Shown: positions 35,061 through 47,220, numbered from the stretch's first letter. The stretch is 64,000 nucleotides of DNA from Maratus speciosus (GCA_963932465.1 OZ010789.1:595211581-595275580), one strand, 5' to 3'. Notes: generated from the letters alone by a model not told the origin. A program made the numbers and translations.

Positions 35061-35294
35061 AATGGAGGATATTCCATCTACATTTTGATCACGTGGTCAA
35101 GGTAAAAACTTCTATCGTAAAGAAGGGTAGGCTCCGTAGACGTGTAATGTAAATCCGTGCAATTCGGTTCCGAAACGGTTCATGAGGCAAAGTAGTAGTA
35201 TCTTCCCTTCTTATCAGATAGAAGTTCCTTGGATAAATTACCGGTATCACGTGACTTTTTCAGCCTCGAACCCATATTTGGAATATCCTCCATT
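35061..35294. mobile_element. Hairpin MITE with AATGGAGGATATTCCA ends
   Basis: AATGGAGGATATTCCA at the left is the exact inverse of TGGAATATCCTCCATT at the right. Inner matches are CACGTG and AACTTCTATC…AAGAAGGG. It is 234 bp with no ORF. The next hairpin element starts within about ten bases. Confidence 0.8.
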
Positions 35295-35302
35295 GTGCGC
35301 AA

Positions 35303-35615
35303 TCTAGATAGATTTTTGGCTGTCAGAGAAACGAGATTCATCAATCAGAAGCCAGCATTTTTGTGAACTTTTCGCTGTTTGCAGAAATGCAGGCTATTGA
35401 TTGGCGATTCTCGTTTCGCTAACAGCGAAAAATCTATCTGGATCCTAGCCTACATTTCTACAAACATTGCACTTCATCCACGGCACTAAAAAAAATGACT
35501 CAAAACTTTCATGACATAGGCCGGGATCCACAAACAGCAAATATTCTCAAACATGCAGGCTTCTGATTGGTCAAACTCATTTCGCTAACAGCGAAAAATC
35601 TATCTGAATCTCAGC
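35303..35615. mobile_element. Foldback MITE family GGCCGGGATCC, copies B and C
   Basis: Copy B (35303-35450) is a hairpin: AGATAGATTTTTGGCTGT is mirrored by ACAGCGAAAAATCTATCTGG, and ATCAATCAGAAGCC by GGCTATTGATTGGCGAT. Copy C (35518-35615) starts TAGGCCGGGATCCACAAACA and ends ACAGCGAAAAATCTATCTGA, with GCAGGCTTCTGATTGGTCAA inside. Both are related to copy A at 30148-30329. Confidence 0.75.
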
Positions 35616-36220
35616 CATAGTTATCCTCGATGAAATCAATGCAAAAGGATAATATAAAAGAAAAGTATAAGATTTCTAAAATATTTTGGCGGGTTTATCG
35701 CTATTTGGCATAATTTGTAAACTTTAGAACTAATTAACAGTTTTTCGCTAATTATGAATAGAAAATTAATGTTTTTAAAGCTGAATTTTATAAAAGCACG
35801 TAGATTGAGTAAATATCTATCCAAAAATTTAATACTTACTTTTTTCTGTCCATTATTTAAGTCTCTACCTCGATTTAAACATAAGTTGTGACGAAGAAAA
35901 TAAATCTGTCATTTTCAGTATCTCGACGTTATTTTGAAAAATCTATATCTCTTTTTATAATTAATTTATGAGGATGCATTTGATCTCAAATTGAAGATCT
36001 TCTTTATTAGGTCCTTCTAGTGTTGGTTTTATTTTTCTGCGATGATTGCTTCTTTTGATATGGGAAATTTTACGCTGGCATATTTCGTTCATTTAACATG
36101 GAGAAGTTGTCATCAGTATAATAAGCAGTTACGGTGTCTTGCCTTATTCTTGGCGTTCGTTTGTTTGGCGGGGTTAGCATTTTTTTTCAGCTTGGCTTGG
36201 CAGAACGACCGTCCTGCTTG
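35616..36220. other. AT-rich stretch without a recognisable gene
   Basis: Only chance ORFs were seen. It ends with GGCTTGGCAGAACGACCGTC just before the resumed left arm of the large duplication. Confidence 0.5.
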
Positions 36221-36424
36221 ATTTCGAAAACTACTAAATATAGAAACATGAAATCGTGGAACCTTAGTTCAGTTTGACCATACGAACATGTGTATAAAAG
36301 AAAAAATTCTATATCTCTCCCTAAAACGACGTTATGAGGGGGTGAAAAGTATGCCGAAATGGTTCAGGAAAAGATAGCTTACGGCTTGTGCGAACTTGGC
36401 GGACGCACTGCCGTGCTCCCAGAT
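36221..36424 (+). repeat. Large inverted duplication, left arm (resumed part)
   Basis: This piece is the reverse complement of 49469-49670. It includes TTTCGAAAACTACTAAAT, CATGAAATCGTGG, CAGTTTGACCATACGAACAT, CGTTATGAGGGGGTGAAAAG and ACTGCCGTGCTCCCAGAT. In the right arm this sequence is joined directly to the part matching 27287. The left copy was therefore one unit, split here by about 8.9 kb. Similarity stops sharply after CCCAGAT at both inner ends. Confidence 0.88.
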
Positions 36425-37291
36425 TATTACTTTATAAATTTTATGGATAAATCAATCGAAATTATACTATGTACAAACTTTATAAAGATACTTAATTACA
36501 AATAAAATATCTGGAGTTTAATGATGATATAAAACATAATAAAATTTTATGGTATTTATTAAATGAGTAATGAATTTGTAATGAGTTTCAGTGGTTAACA
36601 GGTTTTCAAATAACCACGCACATTATTTTTCAGTTGCAGTAACAGTGTTATTTTTATCTTTGACATTCATGGAATGGAGGTGAATGATTTGAAATGTGAT
36701 AGACATCATAGTAAAATGAAATATAATGAAAATAAGATTGCCAAAAAAATCATTCTTGTAAATTCTAAACCTTTAATTATTTAATGTTATTGATCTGTTT
36801 TTAATAAATATATTTCTGGAAATTTAATGTGTTGGAATATAAAAGTGAATGTGTTTAAGCTTTAAAATAGTTTATAATGTGTAAATGTACTTAAGTATCC
36901 AGTTTTAATAGAATCGCTTTGAACAAATTGAGTTTTAACACGAAGTTTGCATTTCGTTGGAGCATTTATAGAAGACACTTTTTAATCAATTTCTAGATAA
37001 AATGTAATTGTTAAACATAAAGTATCAATATGATTGTCCCAATTATTTTCAATATAAATTTTACTAAAGATACAAATTTCCCTTGTTTCGTATAAATTTA
37101 ACTGTTGGTCAACATGTTTCTATGATGAATAAAGTAATAAACAGTAAAACACAAAGCTTAGACTTTCTGATTTCCCCCTATGAGCTACCTTAGCAAACCC
37201 CCTCTAGACACACTAACAACAAACCTCTAAAAACACACTAACTTTCCATGTTTCAAAAATATTACTTTATAATGGAAAATTGAATGAATTA
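36425..37291. other. AT-rich spacer, no recognisable gene
   Basis: This is the start of the 13-kb spacer between the arms of the large duplication. Nothing beyond AT-rich sequence was recognised. Confidence 0.55.
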
Positions 37292-37304
37292 TCACGACCA
37301 GTGG

Positions 37305-37522
37305 TTGGTTAGTTGGGTTGTGTTTATGACGGCCAATTATCACCACGAGATATATAGCCTTGAGGGGGAGGGAGTGCCATCCATGGGGGTCTTACCAAGA
37401 GAACCTAACCTGTATTTACGCAAGGAAATCCAAGGTTCGAAGAAAGCCACGGAAAACTCCGAACGATTAGGCCGACGGGCGCGATTGGGTTAGAACTCAG
37501 TACCTCCAGTCTATCAGCTTCG
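37305..37522 (-). mobile_element. SINE-like insertion with 13-bp target duplication
   Basis: TCACGACCAGTGG flanks the insert at 37292-37304 and 37523-37535. On the minus strand, TGACGAAGCTGATAGACTGG and GAGTTCTAACCC stand where box A and box B of a tRNA-derived promoter would be. However, part of the box A match lies in the duplicated flank. The insert is clearly richer in G+C than its surroundings. A 69-codon plus-strand ORF inside (YSLEGEGVPSMGVLPREPNL) is unrecognised. An alternative is a fragment of an unknown retroelement. Confidence 0.45.
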
Positions 37523-37535
37523 TCACGACCAGTGG

Positions 37536-40259
37536 CATTTTATGCGATTAGAATGTCATTTATTTCACTTTGATTGGGGATATTTTATATCCAAATCGTA
37601 TCCACAGCTGTCGGCTTTTTCTGAGATTGATTAAATAAAAATATTCACGCATTTGAAAATCAGCTTGTATGTAATGATTAACAAAAAACAAAAAAAAAAA
37701 ATGTCGCTGATTTCCGGAATTTTTTAGCGTATAAAGTTTTATTTTATTTTAGACGCTATAAGAAAATCATTGTTATGGGACCTTCTACATTAGGTGACAA
37801 AAAAAAGCACTTTTTTATGATTTTTTTGTAAGAAAACTGCATGATGGATCTTTTTGAAGTTTTATTCAGATAATAAAATTTGTAAAAGAAGCCTACCGAA
37901 TTAGTCAAATTAAAATAATGATTGGACACCTAATTAAGTATACACTTACAAAATATAGTTAAATTGCTACGGTTAATTTTTTATCCTATAAAACGTACGT
38001 AATTGAATAATTTTGACCTATTTAAAAATTAAATTGTGTTTAAAGTATTTATTTTATTTAAATAATGCCTACTTCGAAGTCAGTATCATATATTTCTTAA
38101 TCCAAATAGAAATTTGTATGCTTTCATACGCAATAGTCTTTTTAGGATAAGAGTAGAAAGTTAAAAAGTCACATTTTTTATAAGATTATAGTATTGAAAT
38201 TTTCAAATTTTTTTAATTGAATTATTGAAACGGAAGCGTTTTTACTTTTTTCACATTTCAAAGTAACAAATACTGTCAAACATGAAGTGTGGTTTTATTT
38301 AATTTCGATTTGATTTTTAATTAGAAAAAGAACATTTATTAACTTAATTTAAATGAATGAAATAACTGTATTTTTTCAGTAACGTTCAGAAGGGAATAGC
38401 TTTTTTAAAGTGCCAACTTTATAAAAGGTCACCATTTGATAAAAAGCACAAAAAATTAAATAATACATGTACTAAAATCAGTTAAACAACAAATTTCAAC
38501 ATTAGAATTGTTTGAATAATTCAACGTTATCCTTATTATATCGGAAATCTATTGAGAATTTTCAATTCAAATAAATTAAAGAGAATATAATGACACAAGA
38601 TAAAAAGAACAATGAGTTGTTTATTATACTTAATAAATAAATCAGGGAAAGATAATGGAGGTTTTTTAAAAACAGAATGTAAATTATCTATATCTAAAAT
38701 TTTTAAGCTTTCATATCAGTGTAATTTCCATGTTTGATTTATACGGAATACAAATGGACTGTTTTGAAAAATAACAAAACTTCAATGATAACAAAGAATA
38801 AAGAAAAAATACTTTTGTTGTAAATAAAATATTTTGTTCGCTTTATATCTTTTATCTTTTTCTCATCGACATGTTTCGAGAAAATTCAATGCTATGAAAT
38901 ACAAAAGATCGGGAAGAAGCTTGTGATAATCTCATAATATGCAAAAAAGTATCTAATGCATGCAGATTGAACTAAGAAATCAGTTTTCTTAGATCGATTT
39001 TTAAGATACGTGCACATTGCTTTGAAAGTGGAATAGGATTTTAAATTAAAGATTTTTGTTCTATTTTTTTTATCAATGAAATATATCCGTCAAAATTCTA
39101 TAAATATTAAAATGTTTTAGAGATTTTTCATTATTTAATGGTTTCTCATTTTAATGTATTAAAAATAATGTAACAGTAATTCAGATCTAATTTTATTAAT
39201 TTAGTAAATGAGTCCAACGATTATGGTGACGAGTTCGTTAAAGTTCGCTTAAAGTTATTGTCCTAATTAAGGAGAATATTTCAAAATATTATCCTGGAAG
39301 TTACATACAATAATAAAATCATTTTGAACATTTTAGATAAGGGTGATTACCTCCAATATTTAAAAAGATACATATTTTAAATATTACTCAACAAGGAATA
39401 AGAATAAACATTAGAATAGATTTGTTACACTAGTTAAAATAGGAACATATTTCGTTTCCGAGTTTTTTACAAAAACAGCTGTGCAAAAATATGAAATATC
39501 TTTAGTATTTGGGATCTGTTCATGAAAAATCATTACAATTGTTTTGAATAAATGTTTTTAACCCTCTGAGCGGTTTGGTCCTATTTTTTCAGTTTACCCA
39601 AAACAACTTAACCCGACAGGACAGGCGCCGCGAAACGCACCACGAGAACAGCCATGGGGTGTCAGCACACCCCAAATATATTAAAAGGCATAAATACGAA
39701 ATTTTTTTTATAATTGTATCTGTTAATGAAATTCGTGATAATTATACTCTTTCTCATGAAAAAGGCTAACTAAAATGTTAAATTATTGTTATTTTAAAAA
39801 TTAATACAAAATAAATTAAAAGCACTCACCTTTACTTACCTCATTCGGAAAACTTAATTTTTCTTTCAATTTTTATTATAACAAAAATATACATTATTGT
39901 GGATAAAAATACTCAGATTTATGAAATTTCATAATAATTAGGGTGTACACATGGATCAGAAACTTTACGTTTTTTTTTTTTAATTTTTACATATAGCTTC
40001 AATTTCTATAAGACTTCCTATAATTCTATAAGACTAAAAAAGAGTCTGATATCGCCGTTTTCATAAGCTACGCACGGAAGGTGACCTTAGAAGCAGGTAC
40101 TGATGCACCCGACCACTTCGGATTATAGGGATGGACAGTAAATGAATATTTTCGGGCGTGTGCCCATTTGTACTTTTGGGTTGTTTACGCTTGCATTGTT
40201 TGCTTTTATCTGTTATTTTGTTTTATTCAAGGTTCGTTTGGATAAACAGAGCAGCGTAG
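37536..40259. other. AT-rich spacer, no recognisable gene
   Basis: Mostly AT-rich unique sequence. One GC-richer island at 39550-39680 begins TTAACCCTCTGAGCGG and contains a 64-codon ORF without recognisable domain; it could be one end of a TTAA-targeting element, but no partner end was found. Confidence 0.5.
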
Positions 40260-40276
40260 CGGGCATAGCCTGCTAG
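40260..40276 (+). mobile_element. Probable Helitron 3' terminus
   Basis: The sequence GCGGGCATAGCCTGCTAG-T has a six-pair GC-rich stem (GCGGGC with GCCTGC, one G·T pair) followed by CTAG and a T. Insect Helitrons end in such a hairpin plus CTAG/CTRR and insert before T. Upstream AACAGAGCAGCGTAGC resembles sub-terminal sequences of such elements. No 5' end or Rep/helicase coding was located. Confidence 0.45.
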
Positions 40277-40299
40277 TAATTATATAAATACGTAGCACC

Positions 40300-40790
40300 T
40301 ATAGCCGTCGTTCAGTCCGTCTGTCCGCATGTAACAGAGCAAAAACTACCCAATCGAATGGTATGAAACTTTAAAAATATATTGCTGCAAAATTTTGTCG
40401 CGTCATTTCAAATTTTAACAAAATCGGATATATAGTTTAATTACAGGGACAGTCAAAAATTTTTCGTTACATTACGACCAATGGAAAAAAAAAACTATTG
40501 CAAGGGAATTTTAATGATGTAACAGCTTCCGGAATGGTCTGAAATTTTAAATATATAATTGTTGCAAAATTTTGTCGAGTCATTTTAAATTTTACGAAAA
40601 TTGGATGTATAGTTTAGTTACAGGGACTGTCAAAATTTTTCCATTATATTAATGTCAATGGTTAAAATTATTTCAAGTGCATTTTAATGATGTTACAGCC
40701 TTTCCAACAAAATGAAATTGGTATGCACTTATGAAGTGCGCTAAAATATACATTCAGTAAATATGCGGTTCAAAAATTATTTATAAAACT
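40300..40790 (+). repeat. Tandem repeat, 176-bp unit, two to three copies
   Basis: GAATGGTATGAAACTTTAAA at 40356 recurs as GAATGGTCTGAAATTTTAAA at 40532. Each unit continues with TTGCAAAATTTTGTCG, TATAGTTTA(A/G)TTACAGGGAC, TGTCAAAA and TTTTAATGATGT(A/T)ACAGC. A third, decayed unit starts near 40705. The array is preceded by CGTTCAGTCCGTCTGTCCG. The same family occurs in more decayed form at 54450-56650. Confidence 0.85.
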
Positions 40791-42571
40791 AGTAAGATTA
40801 TGAACGCACATATTTGAAACGTTTGACGAGCAATTTAAAACTTGTATTGTTTGTTTCGCATTTTTTATTTTAAGCAAGTGGTGCAATTTCTTCATTATAA
40901 CTAAATGATACGCAATTTTATCATTATTTTCTTCTTGCTGTTTTTGATAAACTTTTAAATAACGTGTGTTTTAAAACTCAGATTAATGCAGAAAAGATGT
41001 TAGGTCAAGTTTTTGTAATGGCATCATTCCAGGAAAAGTGAGTACAAAGAGATCGGGCAAAATGACCAGATAGCCACTTCGCCCGGAAATCATTTTCTGT
41101 TCATTGTTCATAACAAAATACTAATCAAAAGTATTTTTTTGAAGGAAAGAAGATAAGTTGCGGCAATGACTTATCGAGAGAAAGGCTTACTCTCGATATT
41201 CGCAGTCGGCTTGTCTACTGGGTTCACTTGTACTCCTATAATTGTGCGTTATTTTAGCTTATGTTGATTAAATATACACACGGAAACAATGTGACATGTT
41301 CACTAACGTATGCTGGCCACTTTGCCTAACCTAAATGGCCAAGTGGCCATTATTAGTTCTTTATTTAAAGTAATGTTTAGATATTAAAATATACATTTAA
41401 AAAGTAAAACAACAATGGAAACTAAAACTGTTATCAATGCTATTAGTATTTATTTCTCAAACTTTACTGATTAAAAAGCATCATAAAAATTCATCGAAAA
41501 TTAATATGGCCAATTTGCGCTTTACCTCTATGTTTCCAAGAACTTGAATACATTTAGAAAAATCATTTTTTCATTATTTTTTATTCATAGTGAAATATTT
41601 TTACTTTGTTTGGTAAGAAAGAAATATTTTATTAGATAAAAGCTTATGAAAATGTATGTAAAAATTTCAGTGAAGAAGAATGTAAAAATATATACATCTA
41701 AAAATAAACGGTCAACTGCGAATATTACACACTCGCATAGGTTCCCGTACAATAAATATATCAATTAGTAACTGTACTATTATAAAAAAAATCGTTTCTA
41801 AAATAATAATGAGACTTTGTAAAAAACAATACAACGCACGGTTGACTATAGCTATATGTACTAGAAAAGTATAAATGGATATACCGTGAAAGTGCAAAAA
41901 GATATGAAGTCTAAATAACGTCAAATATTGCTACTCCATATGACACTTTTTAAAATCTTATCCTAATCTGTTTATGGGGAACTTTAAAGTTTATGGGGAA
42001 CTTATTCTGTTCTGACAATAAAAGTAGTGCATATTTAAACTTTATTTTTTCATAAAACATAATTCAGCGTAATAATAATATTTTCTTTTACAGCGTACCG
42101 AAACCAAAGCCCTTATTCAAAGTTTAAACTTGGCATTGTGCTAAGCACGCTTCAGAAGGAGGTCGCATAATTACAACTCCGCCTTGGTACGTTCCACGTT
42201 TTCCCAGATAAGTTTTTAGTTAACATTTAAAGACACGAATTGCGTATTGACAGAGCCAATCAATGGAAACTATTCGCGAATGCCACAGTAATTATGTGAT
42301 TAATTCTAATTAAATTAGTCTGTTTTTAACAGTTCGACGTTTATTGGTTTTACACTTTATTGCTTTACTACTGCGCATTACATTATACAAATATATCATT
42401 AAATGTTGTTACCTAGACTGTAAAAGCCGTTGGCGCAAAGAGTATGCCACCCGTGTCTTTATGCATATCCAAACCGACCGTGTCTTTCAGGGTTAATCTC
42501 TCGGCAAATTACCAACAAGTTTTTTTCGAAAATCATTATCAACAATCCTGCTATTCTTGTACAGCGATAGC
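40791..42571. other. AT-rich spacer with possible decayed MITE
   Basis: Near 41055-41095 and 41505-41530 there are GGCAAAATGACC / GGCCAATTTGCGC-type motifs in opposite orientation, and several GGCCAAGTGGCC motifs between them. They could be ends of a pogo-type MITE but are too weak to assert. No gene was recognised. Confidence 0.45.
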
Positions 42572-43867
42572 TAGGGAAGCTTTTTGATGAATGGGACAAG
42601 GGATGGATGGGACTTTCTCAATATTTCAGGCAATGAGCGTTTTTTTTAGATGCTTTCTTTTCTCATATATTGCACTACCATAGTGTGCTTTAGAACCAAA
42701 AGCAAAACCACATTGCTTTTTCATTTTTTTGCAAAGTTGAATTTTCTGAAACTCTGCTTAAAAAGTAACTTTTTTTTTTACATTTGAAGTTTTCAAATAT
42801 CTTACAGAATATAAACAAATAGAATGTTGTAGTATTTTTTTTGAAGGTTCATTATTGGTAATTAAAATGAATGAATGTGACCATTGTGGCAAAATAATTT
42901 TGTGGTAAAATGGGGGATAATTGAGTCTATACATCATAGGTATGATTGGGACAATTTCAAGTGGGGATGAATCGGACAGTCTCATTCATCCCTAGAGATG
43001 TTGAAACATTTATTTATTAACTAAAACAATATTATATAGGTCTATAAAATAACAATTTATGCTAATTATATGTTTTAAATAGTACTCGTATTATAAAGGT
43101 TGTTTATTATTTAAATTTATATGGAATCATAATTATTGTATTGTAATTATTGTTAAATAATTTGTTAAAAAATTACTTTTGAAACTTTATCAAAATAGAT
43201 ACAATTGTTAAAAATATTATATGTGTATTGAGTAAATGAAGGAAAATATATTGACTTTTGAAATTGTGCTTAAATAAATTCCTACTCGCACTTTTCCTAA
43301 CATAATTTCATCTGTGCATTATATCTAAGATAAGCTTAATTAATATTAATTAATAAGTTGCGAATGAAAAATGTTAGCTATGTCGTATTCCAAAGACATT
43401 TTTAACTTTCATATCATATCTAAAATGTCTCGTAAGTGGGAAAAGAGAACAGACAGACAATCAAAGTTTGCATTACAAGTTCAAACTGCAGTAAAAGAAG
43501 TGATTAGCAACGATGAGATATAATAGCCATATTATAAGATCATATATTACAAATATAATTACATATAAGATTAGAAATATAAATTTTAATTAGGTAACAT
43601 TGAATACATGGAGAAAAATAATTGTGGCCCATACATCCCTATTAATGTCCCATTCATCCCTGCTATGAGGATGATTGGGACAGAGATGAACTTTTTGTTA
43701 ATTTTTTAATATTTTCTGTATAATAATAATCAAGATTAAATATTGTGCGTAGATGTAGTCAAATACCTAATATATGAAATGTAATATTAATATTGATAAT
43801 AACTTAGAAAAAGTATTTAAAATAAATATTTTGGTGAAAATGTCGCATTCATCCCCCATTTCCCCTA
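42572..43867 (+). mobile_element. pogo-like element remnant
   Basis: The edges TAGGGAAGC…GATGAATGGGAC and, as reverse complement of the right end, TAGGGGAAATGGGGGATGAA suggest weak terminal inverted repeats. Copies of GATGAATGGGAC or its inverse recur at about 42605, 42965, 43640 and 43665. A 33-codon frame at 43425-43523 starts MSRKWEKRTDRQSKFALQVQ, similar in style to the N-terminus of pogo/Tigger transposases (MPRxYKRKTDR…). It stops after VISNDEI, and the rest of the transposase is absent. Confidence 0.4.
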
Positions 43868-45200
43868 CCTCCAGCACTCCTCAACGCCTTTGCTGAACAG
43901 CCGCAAATCGAAATTTGTGTGTAATGGAAAATGCGATTTTGTATGTAACGTAGGGTAATCGCTATAGTTTTTCAGCAAGGTATACATTAACGTTTACAAC
44001 CTCTAATTTTTCCATGATTTTGTTTTCAGTAGATTCGGATATGGATGGGGGGTTGGGGGGGGGGCATATTTTTGCATTACATTTTCTGAAAATATATTTT
44101 CCAGAAATACGATATCTCTGAAAATATAATACCGCAAATTTAAAGAAATCTATTTTTCAGTTATACGATATACCTATTTACGGTATACAAATGATATTTT
44201 TTTTCAAGTAACTTTATTAGCCCCTATACAGTTTTCCTAAATGTATTTATGTAGGGTTTATAATCTATAATTGTGTGGTTCAGTAATCTTTATTATTTTA
44301 GTCAATTTGAACTTTCCACGTTCTATAGTTTACGCGTAAAATGGCTGTGACCAACAGACAGACACTGAAGTGATATTATAATTGTTTCGTTTTCACATTT
44401 TAAGTACGGAACCCTGAAAATCAAACGGAATACTTGTAAATTATGCTAAAGTGGTCTTTTTTAGGTGAAGAAAAAGTTGGAACTGATACACTTGAAACTA
44501 ATTAGTGCTCACGTTTGACGCCATCTTTGGCTGTGAATCCTATTACGGAAATGTAACTGTACAATTTAAGAATTTTTAGTAATATAATTAGCATATGTTG
44601 TGTTACATTTCTTTTGGTATCGTAATGTAAAATAATTTATAGCTTTGTCCGGAAGTAGAGCGGAATTATTCAAGTCTTTTTTTTTTATATATATTTAAAA
44701 CACATCAGGATTAAACGAATCATACAGTACTAATTTCCCAAAAACATAATTTTCCAGATAATACCAACGCGCAAACCTATAAAGATAAATATTTATTCTT
44801 TCGAAAGTAAAAAGAAAAATTCTAGAAGATTTTAAAAAGAGAAAGTCATTAAGGAGTGTAAAAGTTTCTAAGTCATTCCTAACTACATTTATCTTTGGAA
44901 TGCGAAAAAATAAACAGTTAATTAAACAACTCTAATTTCTTTTGAACAAAATTAACAAAATAACTAAAATAACTCACTATTTTTTTGTGTGAATTATCAG
45001 CAGAAATTGCATCAAAAAGTTATTTTTTTTCTTGTTCCGTGTAAATCTTTTCGGATTAAAGACTCTAATACCCTTTTATTTGAAATTCTGAAAATTTATA
45101 CTCAACTTTCTAAGCACATACTTATTATTTTTTAAGAAAACAAAGCGTATTGGTTTTGCATGATTTGAAAAGAAAATTAATTATATTTCTACGAGGTGTT
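43868..45200. other. Spacer with G-run and possible repeat tail
   Basis: A G-rich run (GGGGGGTTGGGGGGGGGG) lies at 44045-44063. At about 44355-44418 the sequence ACAGACAGACACTGAAGTGA followed by AAGTACGGAACCCTGAAAA resembles the 3' part of a repeat seen widely in insects; this is from memory and unproven. No gene was found. Confidence 0.45.
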
Positions 45201-45879
45201 TAGGGGAGAGTAGCCATAATTGGACCGCCGCTTTAAATGGACTGTTGCCATTCTGCCGTTAATTACAGAAAGAGACGCCATCTACCGCTGAAAACCTACT
45301 CATTAGAATGAAGTCATTTATGATTAGAAGAAGCACCCGCCTACCATGTGCTGTTTTCAGACATTTTTTAAAAACCTAAAGTTAGCTGTTTTGATCTAGA
45401 TTTTTCCTACTAAACGTAATTGAATACTTTAAAACTAAAGTATGCTCTTATCTTTTCATATACATATACAAATTCATCTGTTTATTGCGCATATATTTCA
45501 GCGGATTTGTTTGATTTCGTTTATGTTTTTATTCTTCAGATTTTGTGTTGTGAAAAATGAAGCAGTTGCCTTAAATGGGTCAATTTGGACCAGATATACG
45601 ATCATAAATTTGAAAAGCATGTCGAGGAGGTACGCCTTGTACACTATTTTTTTATACTTTATATTGTATTGCTATCTCTATGGATGTTTTTTTTTTTTTT
45701 TTTTTTTTTTTTTTTGTATATCTGGATAAATTTATTTATACAGTTTAGACCTTTATAAAAATAAAAATATTTTTACATGTTTATGCAGTAAATTTTGTTT
45801 CCAATTTGTTTTATCTTGTATGTATTTGTATTTATTTTCTTTGAATTCATTATTCCTACGGCGTATTTGATTTACAGAG

Positions 45880-46068
45880 TAAAATTCAAGCTTTTTCCTC
45901 CTGAGGATATTTTCCGTCCCGTGAGGGTTTGGGGGCAGACTTTTTACAGTTCTGGAGGGTGGAAATACACTCTTTTGCCATTAAAACACATAAACTTCAA
46001 ACCTTCGAGGGGTAATAATTATTTCATGGTTCCGGAGTGGGGACACCTGAATTCAACATTGTTTGAAT
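45880..46068 (+). other. Exon-like open segment inside the pogo-like element
   Basis: A coding-like, less AT-rich block is preceded by a T-rich tract and TTTACAG|AG (possible splice acceptor, about 45871-45879) and followed by GAAT|GTATGT (possible donor at 46069). The open frame of the 45795-46085 ORF reads through it: VKFKLFPPEDIFRPVRVWGQ, then a Gly/Trp/Tyr-rich part (SSGGWKYTLLP) and YFMVPEWGHLNSTLFE. I recognise no family. It may be part of the element's protein or a captured host exon. Confidence 0.3.
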
Positions 46069-46143
46069 GTATGTTTCGCGTTTGATTAATTGAAGCGAAT
46101 TTTTTTTTCAAAGGCGCATATTTTTAAAATACTTTTTAAATAT

Positions 46144-46706
46144 AATGTTGAAAATGTTGAAAAAGATACAGACAAACTATCTGGAAGGAAAATACCCGTG
46201 ACACCAAAAGCTGTTAAAGATATAGTAAACGAAAAGAAGGGAGAAAGTTGTGAAGAAATTTACCTTTAAGTAAGCTGTAGCTACAAAACCCCCCGAAAAG
46301 CAAGAAAATCATTATAAATGTTATCTCCCTAGCTAAATTCAGTTAAATCAAAGTACAGAGGGAGCGAAAAAAAAATTGCGTTAATATCTTCGCCATGTAG
46401 AGTAAATTTTGAAATGAAAAAAAAAAGGGACAAAAAGGAAGCTCTCACAATACAAAAACAATTGTGACATCAAGTTTTAAAAAATAGGCGTAATGCAATT
46501 GGAAAAAAATGATGGAAGGAAAGAACTACAAGCATAATGTAAAGAAAACTTCTGTTTCAAAAAAAAGTTCTAATAATTCAGAATCTAAAAAGAAAAATTT
46601 AGACAGTGATAATTGGTTTTGCCTAATTTGTAAGAAAAATAAAATAGCAGAAATGATTCAGTGTTCAGATTGTCAAATAGGTTCCATGTTGTGTGCGGTT
46701 GATTAA
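46144..46706 (+). pseudogene. pogo-type transposase C-terminal relic with zinc-finger-like end
   Basis: Two open pieces are visible. At 46144-46269 a frame reads NVENVEKDTDKLSGRKIPVT and ends EEIYL-stop. At 46509-46706 a Lys/Ser-rich stretch (KKTSVSKKSSNNSESKKK) leads to WFCLICKKNKIAEMIQCSDC, a CxxC…CxxC pattern like the PHD/zinc-finger tail at the C-terminus of many pogo/Tigger transposases. It then stops after 65 residues, where the family would normally continue with W-H-x-x-C and another CxxC pair. The DDE catalytic core is not recognisable upstream. Confidence 0.5.
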
Positions 46707-47220
46707 AAAATGAATAAACAGAATTAATGTGTAAGCTTTGCATCACTCCTTACATGATATTCATGTAACTGGCAATTAATTCCATAACTTATATTCTTAA
46801 TTACTGATAACTTCGATTTACATTTTCAATAAATTTTGATTTAAAACAATTCCTCTTATTTTCAGATATTTGATTTCATTATATTTCATTGTTGTTATTT
46901 TGTTTGATTGTTTCATTAATCGCAAACTTTGCTTTTATTAAAATTAGTTATATTCCCTAGTCGTTAAAACAACCTGATATGTCTTGGTCCAATTTAGGAA
47001 ACTGGGGTTCCAACTTAGGCGACCAGTTGCTGAATATGGAACACTTTTTTGAAGCTGAAATAAAATGTAGGATTTTCAAAAAGAAATTGATCTAAGGATT
47101 TATTTAGTTAGCAGATGAACAGATTGACCCCGTGTAGCGATGTTTTGCAGATATTCCAAAAATTAAGCAAGTTACACCGGAAAATATGTGAAGTGGTCCA
47201 AATTCGGCTACTCTCCCCTA

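Larger units (their letters stand above)
45201..47220 (+). mobile_element. pogo-like DNA transposon, decayed
   Basis: The ends TAGGGGAGAGTAGCCATAAT and, as reverse complement of the right end, TAGGGGAGAGTAGCCGAATT form an imperfect inverted repeat of about 27 bp that continues TTGGACC on both sides. TA lies at each edge. The sequence TGGTCCAATTTAGGAAACTG near 46985 and GGGTCAATTTGGACCAG near 45577 echo the ends. Coding relics at 46144-46269 and 46509-46706 support a transposon of the pogo/Tigger type. A poly(T) run of about 28 lies at 45688-45715. The 2.0-kb length is close to that of complete pogo-like elements, but the transposase core is not readable. Confidence 0.65.

Noticed and set aside
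39551..39680. Left end of a TTAA-type (piggyBac-like) element, TTAACCCTCTGAGCGG
   Set aside because: No matching inverted end next to a second TTAA was found downstream.
41052..41532. Possible pogo-type MITE with GGCAAAATGACC / GGCCAATTTGCGC edges
   Set aside because: The inverted similarity is too short and imperfect, and the edges cannot be defined.
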